Origin: an uncultured Dyadobacter sp.
GTDB taxonomy: Bacteria > Bacteroidota > Bacteroidia > Cytophagales > Spirosomataceae
Reading direction: 5' to 3'
Assembly: GCA_946481035.1 (NCBI GenBank)
Contig: CAMLNK010000197.1
Location: forward strand, 1-7,069
DNA length: 7,069 bases
Positions 1-6,727 of this stretch are shown here, one piece after another; position 1 is the first letter of the stretch, and every line of letters begins with the position of its first letter. The notes beneath the pieces were generated by a model that did not search any database, was not told where the DNA came from, and worked only from the letters and a program-made list of their open reading frames with translations. A program made the position numbers and the translations under genes.

Positions 1-522
1 CGCGCCGACCGCTTTCCGACCAAAACGTGTGATCAGGTAAAGCGATGCGCCCAACGCCAGAATATCTTTGTAAAGAAACAACCCCAAAAAGCTCATATAG
101 CCAATTCCATCCACATTGCTTATCGCATCCGGCGTGGTGGCAAGCATTGTACTGGTCACAAAAAACATCAATACGCCAATAAGCCCTCCCACAATGCCCG
201 CAATGGGATACACCAGGCCTGCAAGTAACAGTATTGCCGCCGTAATTTCGGTCAATCCTATCAAATCCCCGCCCGTGTGCACACCGAAAACTTTGAAGTG
301 CCAGCTGATCAGTGGACTGTTGTTGACAAGTACTTCGATTCCCTCTGAGCCCGGGTCTGTCATCTTATAAGCCCCAGCCCAAAGCAGCATGACAATCATC
401 GCTAAATGCGTCAGTCGAAACGACAAATCCAGTTGATCGATTTTCGCTGCAAGTTTTATCAGTACAGGCCGTGAGGCAGTTTTCACACTTAATTGTTCGG
501 AGGAGATTGCCAGATTTTTCAT
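1..522 (-). CDS. DUF417 (YkgB/RclC-like) membrane protein, C-terminus cut off by window edge
   Basis: The minus strand is open from an ATG at 522-520 to base 1, giving 174 residues with no stop, so the C-terminal end lies off the left edge. Residues about 60-80 (EGIEVLVNNSPLISW then KVFG) and the following ITAAILLLAG stretch match the DUF417 signature as I know it from E. coli YkgB/RclC (about 197 aa), so perhaps 20-50 residues are missing. Hydrophobic segments lie near residues 39-53, 86-104, 105-127 and 140-165, which fits a four-helix inner-membrane protein. RclC belongs to the reactive-chlorine resistance locus of E. coli, but most DUF417 proteins are uncharacterised and no rclA or rclR neighbour is visible here. 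The first 35 or so residues form a polar N-terminal extension. The leader AAAAGAAT directly before the ATG is A-rich without a clear Shine-Dalgarno, as is common in Bacteroidota. Family assignment is strong; the role is uncertain. Confidence 0.85.
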   Translation of the reverse strand, partial: MKNLAISSEQLSVKTASRPVLIKLAAKIDQLDLSFRLTHLAMIVMLLWAGAYKMTDPGSEGIEVLVNNSPLISWHFKVFGVHTGGDLIGLTEITAAILLLAGLVYPIAGIVGGLIGVLMFFVTSTMLATTPDAISNVDGIGYMSFLGLFLYKDILALGASLYLITRFGRKAVGA

Positions 523-736
523 ATTCTTTTAGTGTTTGATCTTCGATTAATTTGAATGCATCAAAGGTCCGGCATATGAATTCCCTGAAAAATGGCCATA
601 CTTCCCGACAAACAGGTCTCTTTTCCCGAACGGTAAGGTAACTCTCCGGGTAAGTTAATGCAGCCTTAAATCAAACTACCCGGCAGCGACAAAAACATTT
701 TCATTCTTTCCATAGCATACGAAGTAAAAAAGTCCA
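523..736. other. Non-coding gap between divergent genes
   Basis: These 214 bases separate the leftward DUF417 gene from the rightward relic ORF, so they should carry the DUF417 promoter and perhaps the former promoter or coding part of the relic. I found no convincing Bacteroidota promoter pair (TTTG with TAnnTTTG at about 19-21 bases). The nearest match to the downstream element on the minus strand is GACCTTTG (569-562), with no good upstream partner. The one structured element is the inverted repeat at 646-683, listed separately. I saw no tRNA or recognisable small RNA. Confidence 0.5.
646..683. repeat. Imperfect inverted repeat / hairpin in the intergenic gap
   Basis: The left arm CCGGGTAAGTT (646-656) pairs with the right arm AACTACCCGG (674-683) over ten base pairs, with one bulged A at 653 and a 17-base loop. 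No T-run follows on either strand, so it is not a canonical intrinsic terminator. It sits about 125 bases upstream of the DUF417 start codon and 54 bases upstream of the relic ORF. It could be an operator, a leader RNA hairpin or chance; the sequence alone does not decide. Confidence 0.4.
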
Positions 737-1078
737 ATGTCCGGACTTCCTACAATAACGCCTCAACCCTGTTTACGATCACTTGCGCATGAAAAGATCA
801 ATAGCCCGATCCTGGCAATAGCAAGCCTTGTCTTCTCTTCCTCGACAATGCGCATTCCCGTTGAGTCTTCTATCGGAGTTACGCATACACTGGATTATTT
901 CAGGGATGGGGCTGATGATGAAGTGGGTGGCGCAGTGATGCTCGAAGTTGAGGGGAACAGACTTGACCTTAAATGGATTTGTTCGGATGGCAAAATCGGC
1001 AATCATTTTACGATGATGAAGGAGGTCAGCAAAAGCGACGAAAAGATCCTGAGACAGGATAAGATGCTTCCAAAGTAA
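737..1078 (+). pseudogene. Probable relic: C-terminal tail of a metallophosphoesterase
   Basis: This ORF of 113 codons ends with TAA at 1076-1078. Residues from about 51 to 97 (DYF, then GGAVMLEVEGNRLDLKW, then SDGKIGNHFTMMKEV) read like the C-terminal beta-sandwich tail of secreted calcineurin-like or purple-acid-phosphatase-like metallophosphoesterases of Bacteroidota. The match is from memory of the family pattern, not a search. The first 45 or so residues have no recognisable domain or signal peptide, an in-frame TAA lies at 725-727, and none of the metal-binding motifs of the catalytic domain (GD, GNHE, GHxH) is present. I found no continuation of the catalytic domain in the other two plus frames just upstream. 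A strong terminator follows 31 bases after the stop, consistent with the end of a once longer rightward gene. Alternatives are a real small protein of unknown role or a chance ORF. The overlapping minus-strand ORF (1159-779) has no recognisable content and I take it as a shadow. Confidence 0.45.
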
Positions 1079-1109
1079 TAATTGGCTTTCTGCTACTATC
1101 CATAATGCG

Positions 1110-1139
1110 ACGGTCCTGCAATGCTGCGGGACCGTTTTT
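1110..1139 (+). terminator. Strong rho-independent terminator
   Basis: The arms ACGGTCCTGCA (1110-1120) and TGCGGGACCGT (1125-1135) form an 11-base-pair stem with a single T-G wobble, closed by a four-base ATGC loop. Five T residues (1135-1139) follow immediately. The T-run is on the plus strand only, so it terminates rightward transcription from the relic ORF and insulates the DUF1800 gene starting 85 bases downstream. Confidence 0.85.
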
Positions 1140-1224
1140 GCAAATAAAATTCGCCGCATGTTAAACCCTGGGCGTTCAGCACTGTCATAGGCTCCGTTGC
1201 CGGTGACTTATTAAAATACTGCGT

Positions 1225-2922
1225 ATGAAAACTGCCCGTAAAATCATTTTCGGATCGTTTACTATCCTGTTGGGCATCGTGCTGTTGTCCTCTTTTTCAG
1301 GCACAAATGATTTTAAACCGGCATTTAAATTTCCCTACAAAAAAGCCGGCTTAACGCAGCGTGAAGCTGCTGCGCACCTTTTAAGCCGCTTTACGTTCGG
1401 GCCTCGCCCTACGGATGTAGATGTGGTAGCGGGCATGGGCCTGGAAAAGTGGTTTCTGACCCAACTGGAAGCAAAGCTGCCGGATGATTCGCTCAATTAC
1501 AGGCTCGCAGGTTATGATGCGCTGCTGCTGACAAACACTGAGGTAGTAAATACTTACCCAAAGGCAAACAAGGTTTTGCGCATGGCGATTTCCGAGGGCG
1601 CAATAGACAGGCAGGCCCGGGACAAAACCAAGAAGGCTGCCTACAAAGACCAGCTGGCCGCCTACATGAAAGAACACGGGCTCAAACCGCAAAAGGAACT
1701 ATCCCGGCAGTTTATCAGTCAGAAAATACTCCGTGCGGCCTATTCCAATAACCAGTTGCAGGAACTACTGACCGATTTTTGGTTCAATCACTTTAATGTT
1801 TCCCTCAGTAAAAACCAATGTGCGGAGTTTGTTCCTGCCTACGAGCGCGATGTAATACGCCCCAATGTTCTGGGCAAATTCGAAACGTTGGTACTGGCTA
1901 CGGCTCAGTCTCCCGCCATGCTTGCATACCTGGATAATTTCAGCAGTGCCGCGCCGGAAGAAAATACCCGAAAGCAAAAAGGAAACCGGCTGAAAGGCGG
2001 GACCGACTATCAGCTGAGCAAGGGCGACACCACGGTAAGAGCAAAAATAAAAAAGCCCAAAAAGCGGGGTTTGAATGAAAACTATGCCCGCGAAGTAATG
2101 GAGCTGCATACGCTGGGCGTAGATGGCGGTTACAGCCAGCAGGATGTCACGCAGGCCGCACGCGTGCTGACCGGCTGGACGATTTACCCCATGAGCGGGA
2201 AAGGCTACGGCGCAGCAGCCAGACGATCGCTGACCAAACTAAACAAAGGCAAACTTGAACGGCAGGGTTTTGTTCGCCGCGGGGATTTTCTCTTTGCGGC
2301 CAACCGCCACGATTCCAGGGAGAAAACAGTACTCGGCAGGCATTTCCCCGCTGGCGGCGGGTACCAGGAAGGGGTTGAGCTGTTGAAAATGCTGGCCAAC
2401 CACCCGTCGACTGCCAAATTCATTTGCCACAAGCTGGCCGTGCGGTTCGTGAACGACGATCCCGACCAGGGCTTGGTAGACAAAATGTCCAGGACGTTTG
2501 AAAACACAAACGGGGACATCAGACAGGTGCTGATCACCATGGTCTCATCCGAAGAGTTCTGGGCGAGAGAGGCATTACATGAAAAAATAAAATCACCCTT
2601 TGAGTTGGCCATAAGCGCTGTAAGAAATCTCAATGCGGATATCGAGCAGCCATATCAGCTGTATAACTGGATCGCCAGGATGGGTCAGAAGGTCTATTAC
2701 TATCAGGCCCCGACCGGTTTTCCCGACAAAGCCGAGTACTGGGTCAATACAGGTGCCTTGCTAAACCGGATGAATTTCGGGCTTGCATTGGCAACCCAGC
2801 GTATCCCTGGCGTCCGCGTGAATTTGGCCGGTTTAATGCAACCTGCTGCGACGGGAAATCCGCCAATGCTGGGCCAGGTAGTGGGCGTCATCATCGGTTC
2901 ACCTGAATTTCAGCGTAAATAA
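1225..2922 (+). CDS. DUF1800 family exported protein
   Basis: This 565-residue protein has the length and motifs of the DUF1800 family (PF08811). The N-terminus has lysine/arginine followed by a hydrophobic stretch at residues 7-23, consistent with a Sec signal peptide or anchor; no lipobox cysteine is present. Family landmarks are AAHLLSRFTFGP (49-60), DFWFNHFNVS (184-193), the hallmark NENYAREVMELHTLG (284-298) with GGY (301-303) and ARVLTGW (312-318), HDSREKTVLG (362-371), a helical PSTAKFICHKLAVRFV region (394-409), PTGFP (496-500) and a C-terminal NRMNF (514-518). A lysine/arginine-rich insert spans about residues 247-281. The ATG at 1225 is preferred because the signal-like stretch follows at once; its leader is AT-rich with no Shine-Dalgarno. 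The biochemical function is unknown. The next gene, 19 bases away on the same strand, is the DUF1501 partner usually found with this family, so the two are almost certainly co-transcribed. No promoter could be assigned in 1140-1224. Confidence 0.95.
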   Translation: MKTARKIIFGSFTILLGIVLLSSFSGTNDFKPAFKFPYKKAGLTQREAAAHLLSRFTFGPRPTDVDVVAGMGLEKWFLTQLEAKLPDDSLNYRLAGYDALLLTNTEVVNTYPKANKVLRMAISEGAIDRQARDKTKKAAYKDQLAAYMKEHGLKPQKELSRQFISQKILRAAYSNNQLQELLTDFWFNHFNVSLSKNQCAEFVPAYERDVIRPNVLGKFETLVLATAQSPAMLAYLDNFSSAAPEENTRKQKGNRLKGGTDYQLSKGDTTVRAKIKKPKKRGLNENYAREVMELHTLGVDGGYSQQDVTQAARVLTGWTIYPMSGKGYGAAARRSLTKLNKGKLERQGFVRRGDFLFAANRHDSREKTVLGRHFPAGGGYQEGVELLKMLANHPSTAKFICHKLAVRFVNDDPDQGLVDKMSRTFENTNGDIRQVLITMVSSEEFWAREALHEKIKSPFELAISAVRNLNADIEQPYQLYNWIARMGQKVYYYQAPTGFPDKAEYWVNTGALLNRMNFGLALATQRIPGVRVNLAGLMQPAATGNPPMLGQVVGVIIGSPEFQRK

Positions 2923-2941
2923 AACAGTCAAAACAAAGGCC

Positions 2942-4201
2942 ATGATAACAAGAAGAGGTTTTGTGAAAGCCGGCAGCCTTGCGCTGTTTGGAATCGGGAC
3001 TGGCAGCGTACCTGCGTTTCTGGCAAAAGCTGTTTCAGGACATAAACAACGGCGTCTTTTTCAACGGAAAAAGGTGTTGATATGCATATTTCAACGGGGC
3101 GCGATGGACGGGCTAATGGCGGTAGCACCCTTTACCGATCAGTACCTGCGGGCAGCCAGGCCCTCGCTGTTCATGTCTGCCGCCAAAACCAGCAGTAATC
3201 CGCTGATCGATCTGGATGGCCGTTTTGGCCTGCACCCGTCACTGAGCGCTTTTGAACCCATGTTCCGGGAAAACAGGCTCGCGATTGTTCACGGAATAGG
3301 ATCGCCCAACACCACACGTTCACATTTTGACGCCCAGGATTATATGGAGTCCGGAACCCCGTTTAAAAAAGGCACCGCAAGCGGATGGTTAAACCGGGCA
3401 GCGGGCCTTCTCGATCATCAGAAAGCATCCCCATTTCAGGCGGTAAGTCTGACCTCATCCCTACCCCGCTCTTTGTATGGTGATAATCCGGCAGTTGCCA
3501 TTAATAGCCTGCGTGATTTCGATATCCAGCTCCGGGGCGGCCAGGCGGGCACGGCAGCTAAAAGTTTTGAGAGTCTTTATGGTCAGGCCGCCCCGGGCAT
3601 ATTAAGAGAGACAGGAAGAGAAAGTTTCGAGGCCATGAAAATGCTTCAAAAAACAGATATTAAAAACTATAAACCTGCCAGCGACGCGGTGTACCCTGCC
3701 ACCGCTCTTGGAAGCGCATTAAAACAGATTGCCCAACTGATAAAAATGGATGTCGGCCTGGAAGTTGCATTTGCCGAATCCGGCGGATGGGACACGCATT
3801 TCAATCAGGGTACAGCAAATGGGATATTCGCCAGAAACCTGAATGATTTGAGCCAGAGCATTATGGCGCTATGGACAGATATCGGCTCCTTACAAGATGA
3901 TGTGACTATTATGACTATGACCGAGTTTGGCCGCACGGTCCACCAGAACGGCTCGGGAGGAACAGACCATGGCCGCGCCTCGTGTAATTTCGTATTGGGC
4001 AACGATGTGAAGGGAGGACAGGTACATGGCAAAGTAGCGCCGCTTGCCAAAGAAAACCTCGAAGACGGCCGGGATTTAGCAGTAACAACTGATTTCAGAA
4101 GCGTATTCAGTGAAGTGGCAGGCAAGCATCTGCAACTTCGCGACAAAAAGGCCCTGTTCCCCGACTGGGAAGGAGATTTTATTAATCTTATGCTGCGGTA
4201 G
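2942..4201 (+). CDS. DUF1501 family protein with Tat signal
   Basis: This 419-residue protein belongs to DUF1501 (PF07394), a family related to the alkaline phosphatase/sulfatase fold. It opens with a twin-arginine signal: TRRGFVK at residues 3-9, a hydrophobic stretch (11-26), and a likely cleavage site near AKA (28-30). This implies export in the folded state, possibly with a bound cofactor or metal. Family landmarks are RGAMDGL (52-58), FGLHPSL (95-101), TTRSHFDAQDYME (124-136), GGWDTH (281-286), MTEFGRT (326-332), GTDHGRASCNFVLG (340-353) and TTDFRSVFSEV (382-392). By analogy with the fold, candidate metal or catalytic residues are D55, D284, H286, E328, D342 and H343; this is inference. 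The start at 2942 places the RR motif right behind the methionine, with AAAGG seven bases upstream of it. It directly follows the DUF1800 gene in one operon. Substrate and role are unknown; a secreted hydrolase or a structural partner of DUF1800 are both possible. Confidence 0.95.
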   Translation: MITRRGFVKAGSLALFGIGTGSVPAFLAKAVSGHKQRRLFQRKKVLICIFQRGAMDGLMAVAPFTDQYLRAARPSLFMSAAKTSSNPLIDLDGRFGLHPSLSAFEPMFRENRLAIVHGIGSPNTTRSHFDAQDYMESGTPFKKGTASGWLNRAAGLLDHQKASPFQAVSLTSSLPRSLYGDNPAVAINSLRDFDIQLRGGQAGTAAKSFESLYGQAAPGILRETGRESFEAMKMLQKTDIKNYKPASDAVYPATALGSALKQIAQLIKMDVGLEVAFAESGGWDTHFNQGTANGIFARNLNDLSQSIMALWTDIGSLQDDVTIMTMTEFGRTVHQNGSGGTDHGRASCNFVLGNDVKGGQVHGKVAPLAKENLEDGRDLAVTTDFRSVFSEVAGKHLQLRDKKALFPDWEGDFINLMLR

Positions 4202-4211
4202 GTGTTTTCGC

Positions 4212-4239
4212 AGAGCCGGTCGCGGTGGCGCTCTTTATT
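4212..4239 (+). terminator. Possible weak terminator after the DUF1800-DUF1501 operon
   Basis: AGAGCC (4212-4217) can pair with GGCGCTCT (4227-4234) as a six-base-pair stem with one bulged C, around a nine-base loop, followed by the T-rich TTTATT. It begins 11 bases after the DUF1501 stop, where an operon terminator is expected. The stem is short and the T-run is interrupted, so it may be weak or spurious. Bases 4240-4369 up to the next gene hold no other feature I can support. Confidence 0.3.
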
Positions 4240-4369
4240 GCCCGAAATGGCAACCCTTTTCAAAGTTGTCACAAATCCCCCGTTTGTTTGTCTCAAATAG
4301 CTTCGCGGCCGTGCCTGGTATTGGAGTAATTTAGTATCAGATCAAACCATTCACCAGGTAGAGACTATT

Positions 4370-4912
4370 ATGAGAAAAATTATTGCAGGCATGAATATGA
4401 CGCTGGACGGCGTTTGCGACCACACCAAAGGGATTGTTGATGATGAAATCCATCAGTATTACGCCGACATGCTGCGTGATGCGGATGCGATCCTGTTTGG
4501 AAGAATAACATACCAGCTCATGGAGTTTTGGAAAACGGTAATCGACAATCCTACCGGCAACCCGTCAATGGATGATTTCGCAATAGCAATCGACAGAATT
4601 CCTAAAATTGTCTTTTCCCGAACGCTGACCGATGCTGACTGGAAAAGCGCCCGCGTTGCCACGCTAGGGCTTGGAGAAGAAATACGGGCACTCAAACAAC
4701 AGCCGGGTAACAACATTCTCATTGGGAGCCGCAGCCTGATCATCGCTTTAATGAAACTGGGCCTGCTCGACGAGCTCCATCTTACAGTTCATCCGGTTGT
4801 CGCGGGAAGCGGGCTACCATTTTTTGAAGGAATTCACGATCAAAAGGTTATGAAATTATTAAAGACAAAGACGTTCGCCTGCGGCGCAGTCACGCTTTAC
4901 TACGAACCGTAA
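4370..4912 (+). CDS. Dihydrofolate reductase family protein (RibD C-terminal domain)
   Basis: This 180-residue protein matches the RibD-C/bacterial bifunctional deaminase-reductase domain (PF01872) in its stand-alone form, at the usual length. It starts with the first beta strand MRKIIAGMNMTLDGV (1-15), continues with ADAILFGRITYQLMEFW (38-54), where the FGR(x)TY turn is typical, then KIVFSRTL (79-86). The nucleotide-binding region is NILIGSRSLI (115-124), followed by GLLDELHLTVHPVVAGSGLP (131-150), the strongest family signature. In this family the fold binds NAD(P)H, and RibD itself reduces a pyrimidine intermediate of riboflavin synthesis. Stand-alone homologues of this YyaP/YwjB-like type mostly have no known substrate, and no riboflavin or folate gene is nearby. 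No signal peptide is seen, so it should be cytoplasmic. AGGTAGAG about seven bases before the ATG may serve as a ribosome binding site. It ends two bases from the converging gene on the other strand. Confidence 0.92.
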   Translation: MRKIIAGMNMTLDGVCDHTKGIVDDEIHQYYADMLRDADAILFGRITYQLMEFWKTVIDNPTGNPSMDDFAIAIDRIPKIVFSRTLTDADWKSARVATLGLGEEIRALKQQPGNNILIGSRSLIIALMKLGLLDELHLTVHPVVAGSGLPFFEGIHDQKVMKLLKTKTFACGAVTLYYEP

Positions 4913-4914
4913 TA

Positions 4915-6660
4915 TCAATATCCTGCCGCCTGTCCGTCCTTTCTCATTTCGGATGCACCATGGTAAACCTTTTCAGCATTATCAAAAAGGATTGCCTGGT
5001 AGCCTCCAAAAAAATCTTTATCGGTCAGTTGATGGCCCTTGCGTTGTAAAGCACCGCGAACCGAAGCCGGAATCCCACTTTCGAGCGCTACTTTACCCCC
5101 ATCGGACATTACCGTGCCCACCGGTTCACTGCTTCCTGAATGCGCGAAGCGGGCTGCATCGCCGGCCTCCTGCACATTCATTCCGAAATCGATGATATTG
5201 CAAAGCACCTGCAAGTGTCCCTGCGGCTGCATGGCCCCGCCCATTACACCGAAGCTCATGAAAGGCAGGCCGTCTTTCAAAACAAAACCGGGAATAATGG
5301 TATTGAAGGGCCGTTTACCCGGAGCATACACGTTGGCATGCCCCGGCGCCAGATTGAAGCTGCTGCCCCGGTTGTGAAACACAAATCCTAGCCCGTCGGG
5401 CACCATTCCGCTACCGAATTCGAGCATATTGCTCTGTATAAGCGATACCATATTGCCCTCGGCGTCAGCGGTAGTCAAATACACTGTATCACCGTCTTTT
5501 AGCACCGACTGGCTGGCATCGAACTTCACCGAGGCCTTCTCAGCGTTGATCAGTGCCCGGCGCCCGGCGGCATATTGATCCGATAGCAGCGTCTTCAAAG
5601 GGATACTGGCGAAATCAGGATCTGCATAATAACGAGCCCGGTCTTCAAACGCCAGTTTCTTGGCCTCGATCAGCAAATGCAGGTATTCAGCGCTGTTATG
5701 TCCTAGTTTTTTCAGGTCGTAAGCTTTCAGGATATTCAGCATTTGCAGCACGGCAATGCCCTGGCTGTTAGGTGGCAGTTCGTACACATCATACCCCCGG
5801 TAGTTGACCGAGACCGGATCAATCCATGTGCTCTTTGTTGCGAGAAGGTCCTCCTTGCGCAGAAACATTCCGGTTTTGCGGGCATAGGCATCGATCCGGT
5901 CGGCGATTTCCCCTTTGTAAAACACGTCCCTGCCGTGCCGGGCAATCTTTTCATAAGTAGCGGCCAGATCGGGATTTTTGAACACCTGCCCGTGCCTGGG
6001 CGCGGCGCCCGCGATCAGGAAGGTTTTGCCAAAATTATCAAATTCGGTAATATCCTTCTGTTCTTTGAGCCGCTTGTAGGCCGCATCCCACGAATAGGCA
6101 ATCACCTCAGGTACAGGCGTCCCGTGCCTTGCGAATGTAATCGCAGGGGCCAGGATATCGGCCATTTTCAGTTTGCCGAATCGCTGGTGCAATGCAAACC
6201 AGCCATCGACGGTCCCAGGCACCGAAATTGACAATGGCCCGTAAAGCGGCATTTGCGGTCTATCGCCCAGCGTAGCCCGGAGCTTTTCATAGGTAAGCGA
6301 TTTGGGTGATCTCCCGCTTGCATTCAACCCGTAGAGTTTTTTGTCCTTAGCCGACCACACGATGGCAAAAAGATCGCCGCCGATACCGCAATTGTTCGGC
6401 TCGATCACGCCCAGTTCCGCGTTGGCCGCAATGGCAGCATCCAGGGCGGAACCTCCTTTTTTTAATATGTCAAGACCGGCCTGTGTAGCCAGCGGGTGGC
6501 TTGTGGCAACCATGCCGTTCATGCCCAAAACGGGGCTTCTCGACTCGAAATTAGCACCGGTGATACGGTCGCCACGGCCTGTCTGGGCGGAAGCGCTTGT
6601 GATGAAGATGACCGGAAACGCCAGCAGCGCCCCGATCATCCGGAAATTTATTCTGGTCAT
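4915..6660 (-). CDS. ggt: Gamma-glutamyltransferase family exported Ntn hydrolase
   Basis: This 581-residue precursor has a Sec signal peptide: MTRINFR, then a hydrophobic core (about 8-21), then ASA followed by Q26, so it is likely periplasmic. The family is synthesised as one chain and cuts itself before a threonine that becomes the nucleophile of the small subunit. Here that residue is predicted to be T392 in DTVYLTTAD (391-399), giving subunits of about 366 and 190 residues. Other landmarks are GMVATSHPLATQAGLDIL (49-66), NNCGIGGDLF (89-98), NASGRSP (113-119), SVPGTVDGWFALHQRFG (146-162), FGSGMVPDGLG (415-425), GKRPFNTIIPG (448-458), GVMGGAMQPQGH (471-482) and C-terminal DGQAAGY. The family cleaves or transfers gamma-glutamyl groups, as in glutathione breakdown, but several substrate-pocket positions differ from E. 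coli GGT, so acylase-like or YwrD-like specificity is possible. No SD-like sequence precedes the ATG. It could be co-transcribed with the oxidoreductase 93 bases upstream. Confidence 0.95.
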   Translation of the reverse strand: MTRINFRMIGALLAFPVIFITSASAQTGRGDRITGANFESRSPVLGMNGMVATSHPLATQAGLDILKKGGSALDAAIAANAELGVIEPNNCGIGGDLFAIVWSAKDKKLYGLNASGRSPKSLTYEKLRATLGDRPQMPLYGPLSISVPGTVDGWFALHQRFGKLKMADILAPAITFARHGTPVPEVIAYSWDAAYKRLKEQKDITEFDNFGKTFLIAGAAPRHGQVFKNPDLAATYEKIARHGRDVFYKGEIADRIDAYARKTGMFLRKEDLLATKSTWIDPVSVNYRGYDVYELPPNSQGIAVLQMLNILKAYDLKKLGHNSAEYLHLLIEAKKLAFEDRARYYADPDFASIPLKTLLSDQYAAGRRALINAEKASVKFDASQSVLKDGDTVYLTTADAEGNMVSLIQSNMLEFGSGMVPDGLGFVFHNRGSSFNLAPGHANVYAPGKRPFNTIIPGFVLKDGLPFMSFGVMGGAMQPQGHLQVLCNIIDFGMNVQEAGDAARFAHSGSSEPVGTVMSDGGKVALESGIPASVRGALQRKGHQLTDKDFFGGYQAILFDNAEKVYHGASEMRKDGQAAGY

Positions 6661-6727
6661 TAAAAATGCAGCTGGGCGATTTTTATATCGATTCTTTGAA
6701 GTAATTGTTGGCTCTTGGGCTCCTCGT

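Noticed and set aside
602..629. TTCCCGA direct repeat at 602-608 and 623-629, spaced 21 bases, reminiscent of AraC-type operators
   Set aside because: Only seven bases match with no flanking similarity; about one such pair is expected by chance in a gap of this size.
730..748. AAGTCC/GGACTT inverted repeat around the relic ATG
   Set aside because: Six-base arms with a seven-base spacer and no T-run or conserved context; easily a chance occurrence.
779..1159. 126-codon minus-strand ORF overlapping the relic
   Set aside because: No recognisable domain or signal, it overlaps the terminator and the phosphoesterase-like frame on the other strand, and its composition looks like a shadow frame.
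3805..4296. 163-codon minus-strand ORF inside the DUF1501 gene
   Set aside because: It lies antisense to conserved DUF1501 motifs and has no recognisable protein pattern; shadow.
4302..4334. Possible Bacteroidota promoter (TAATTTAG at 4327-4334) before the reductase gene
   Set aside because: The -7-like element has a mismatch in the TTTG part and the only upstream candidate (TTCG) is poor and about 21 bases away; not strong enough to annotate.
4881..4929. GCGGC/GCCGC pair flanking the convergent stop codons as a bidirectional terminator
   Set aside because: Arms are only five bases with a 39-base spacer and no T-runs.
5743..6231. 162-codon plus-strand ORF inside ggt
   Set aside because: Antisense to well-conserved GGT-family sequence, with no start context or domain; shadow.
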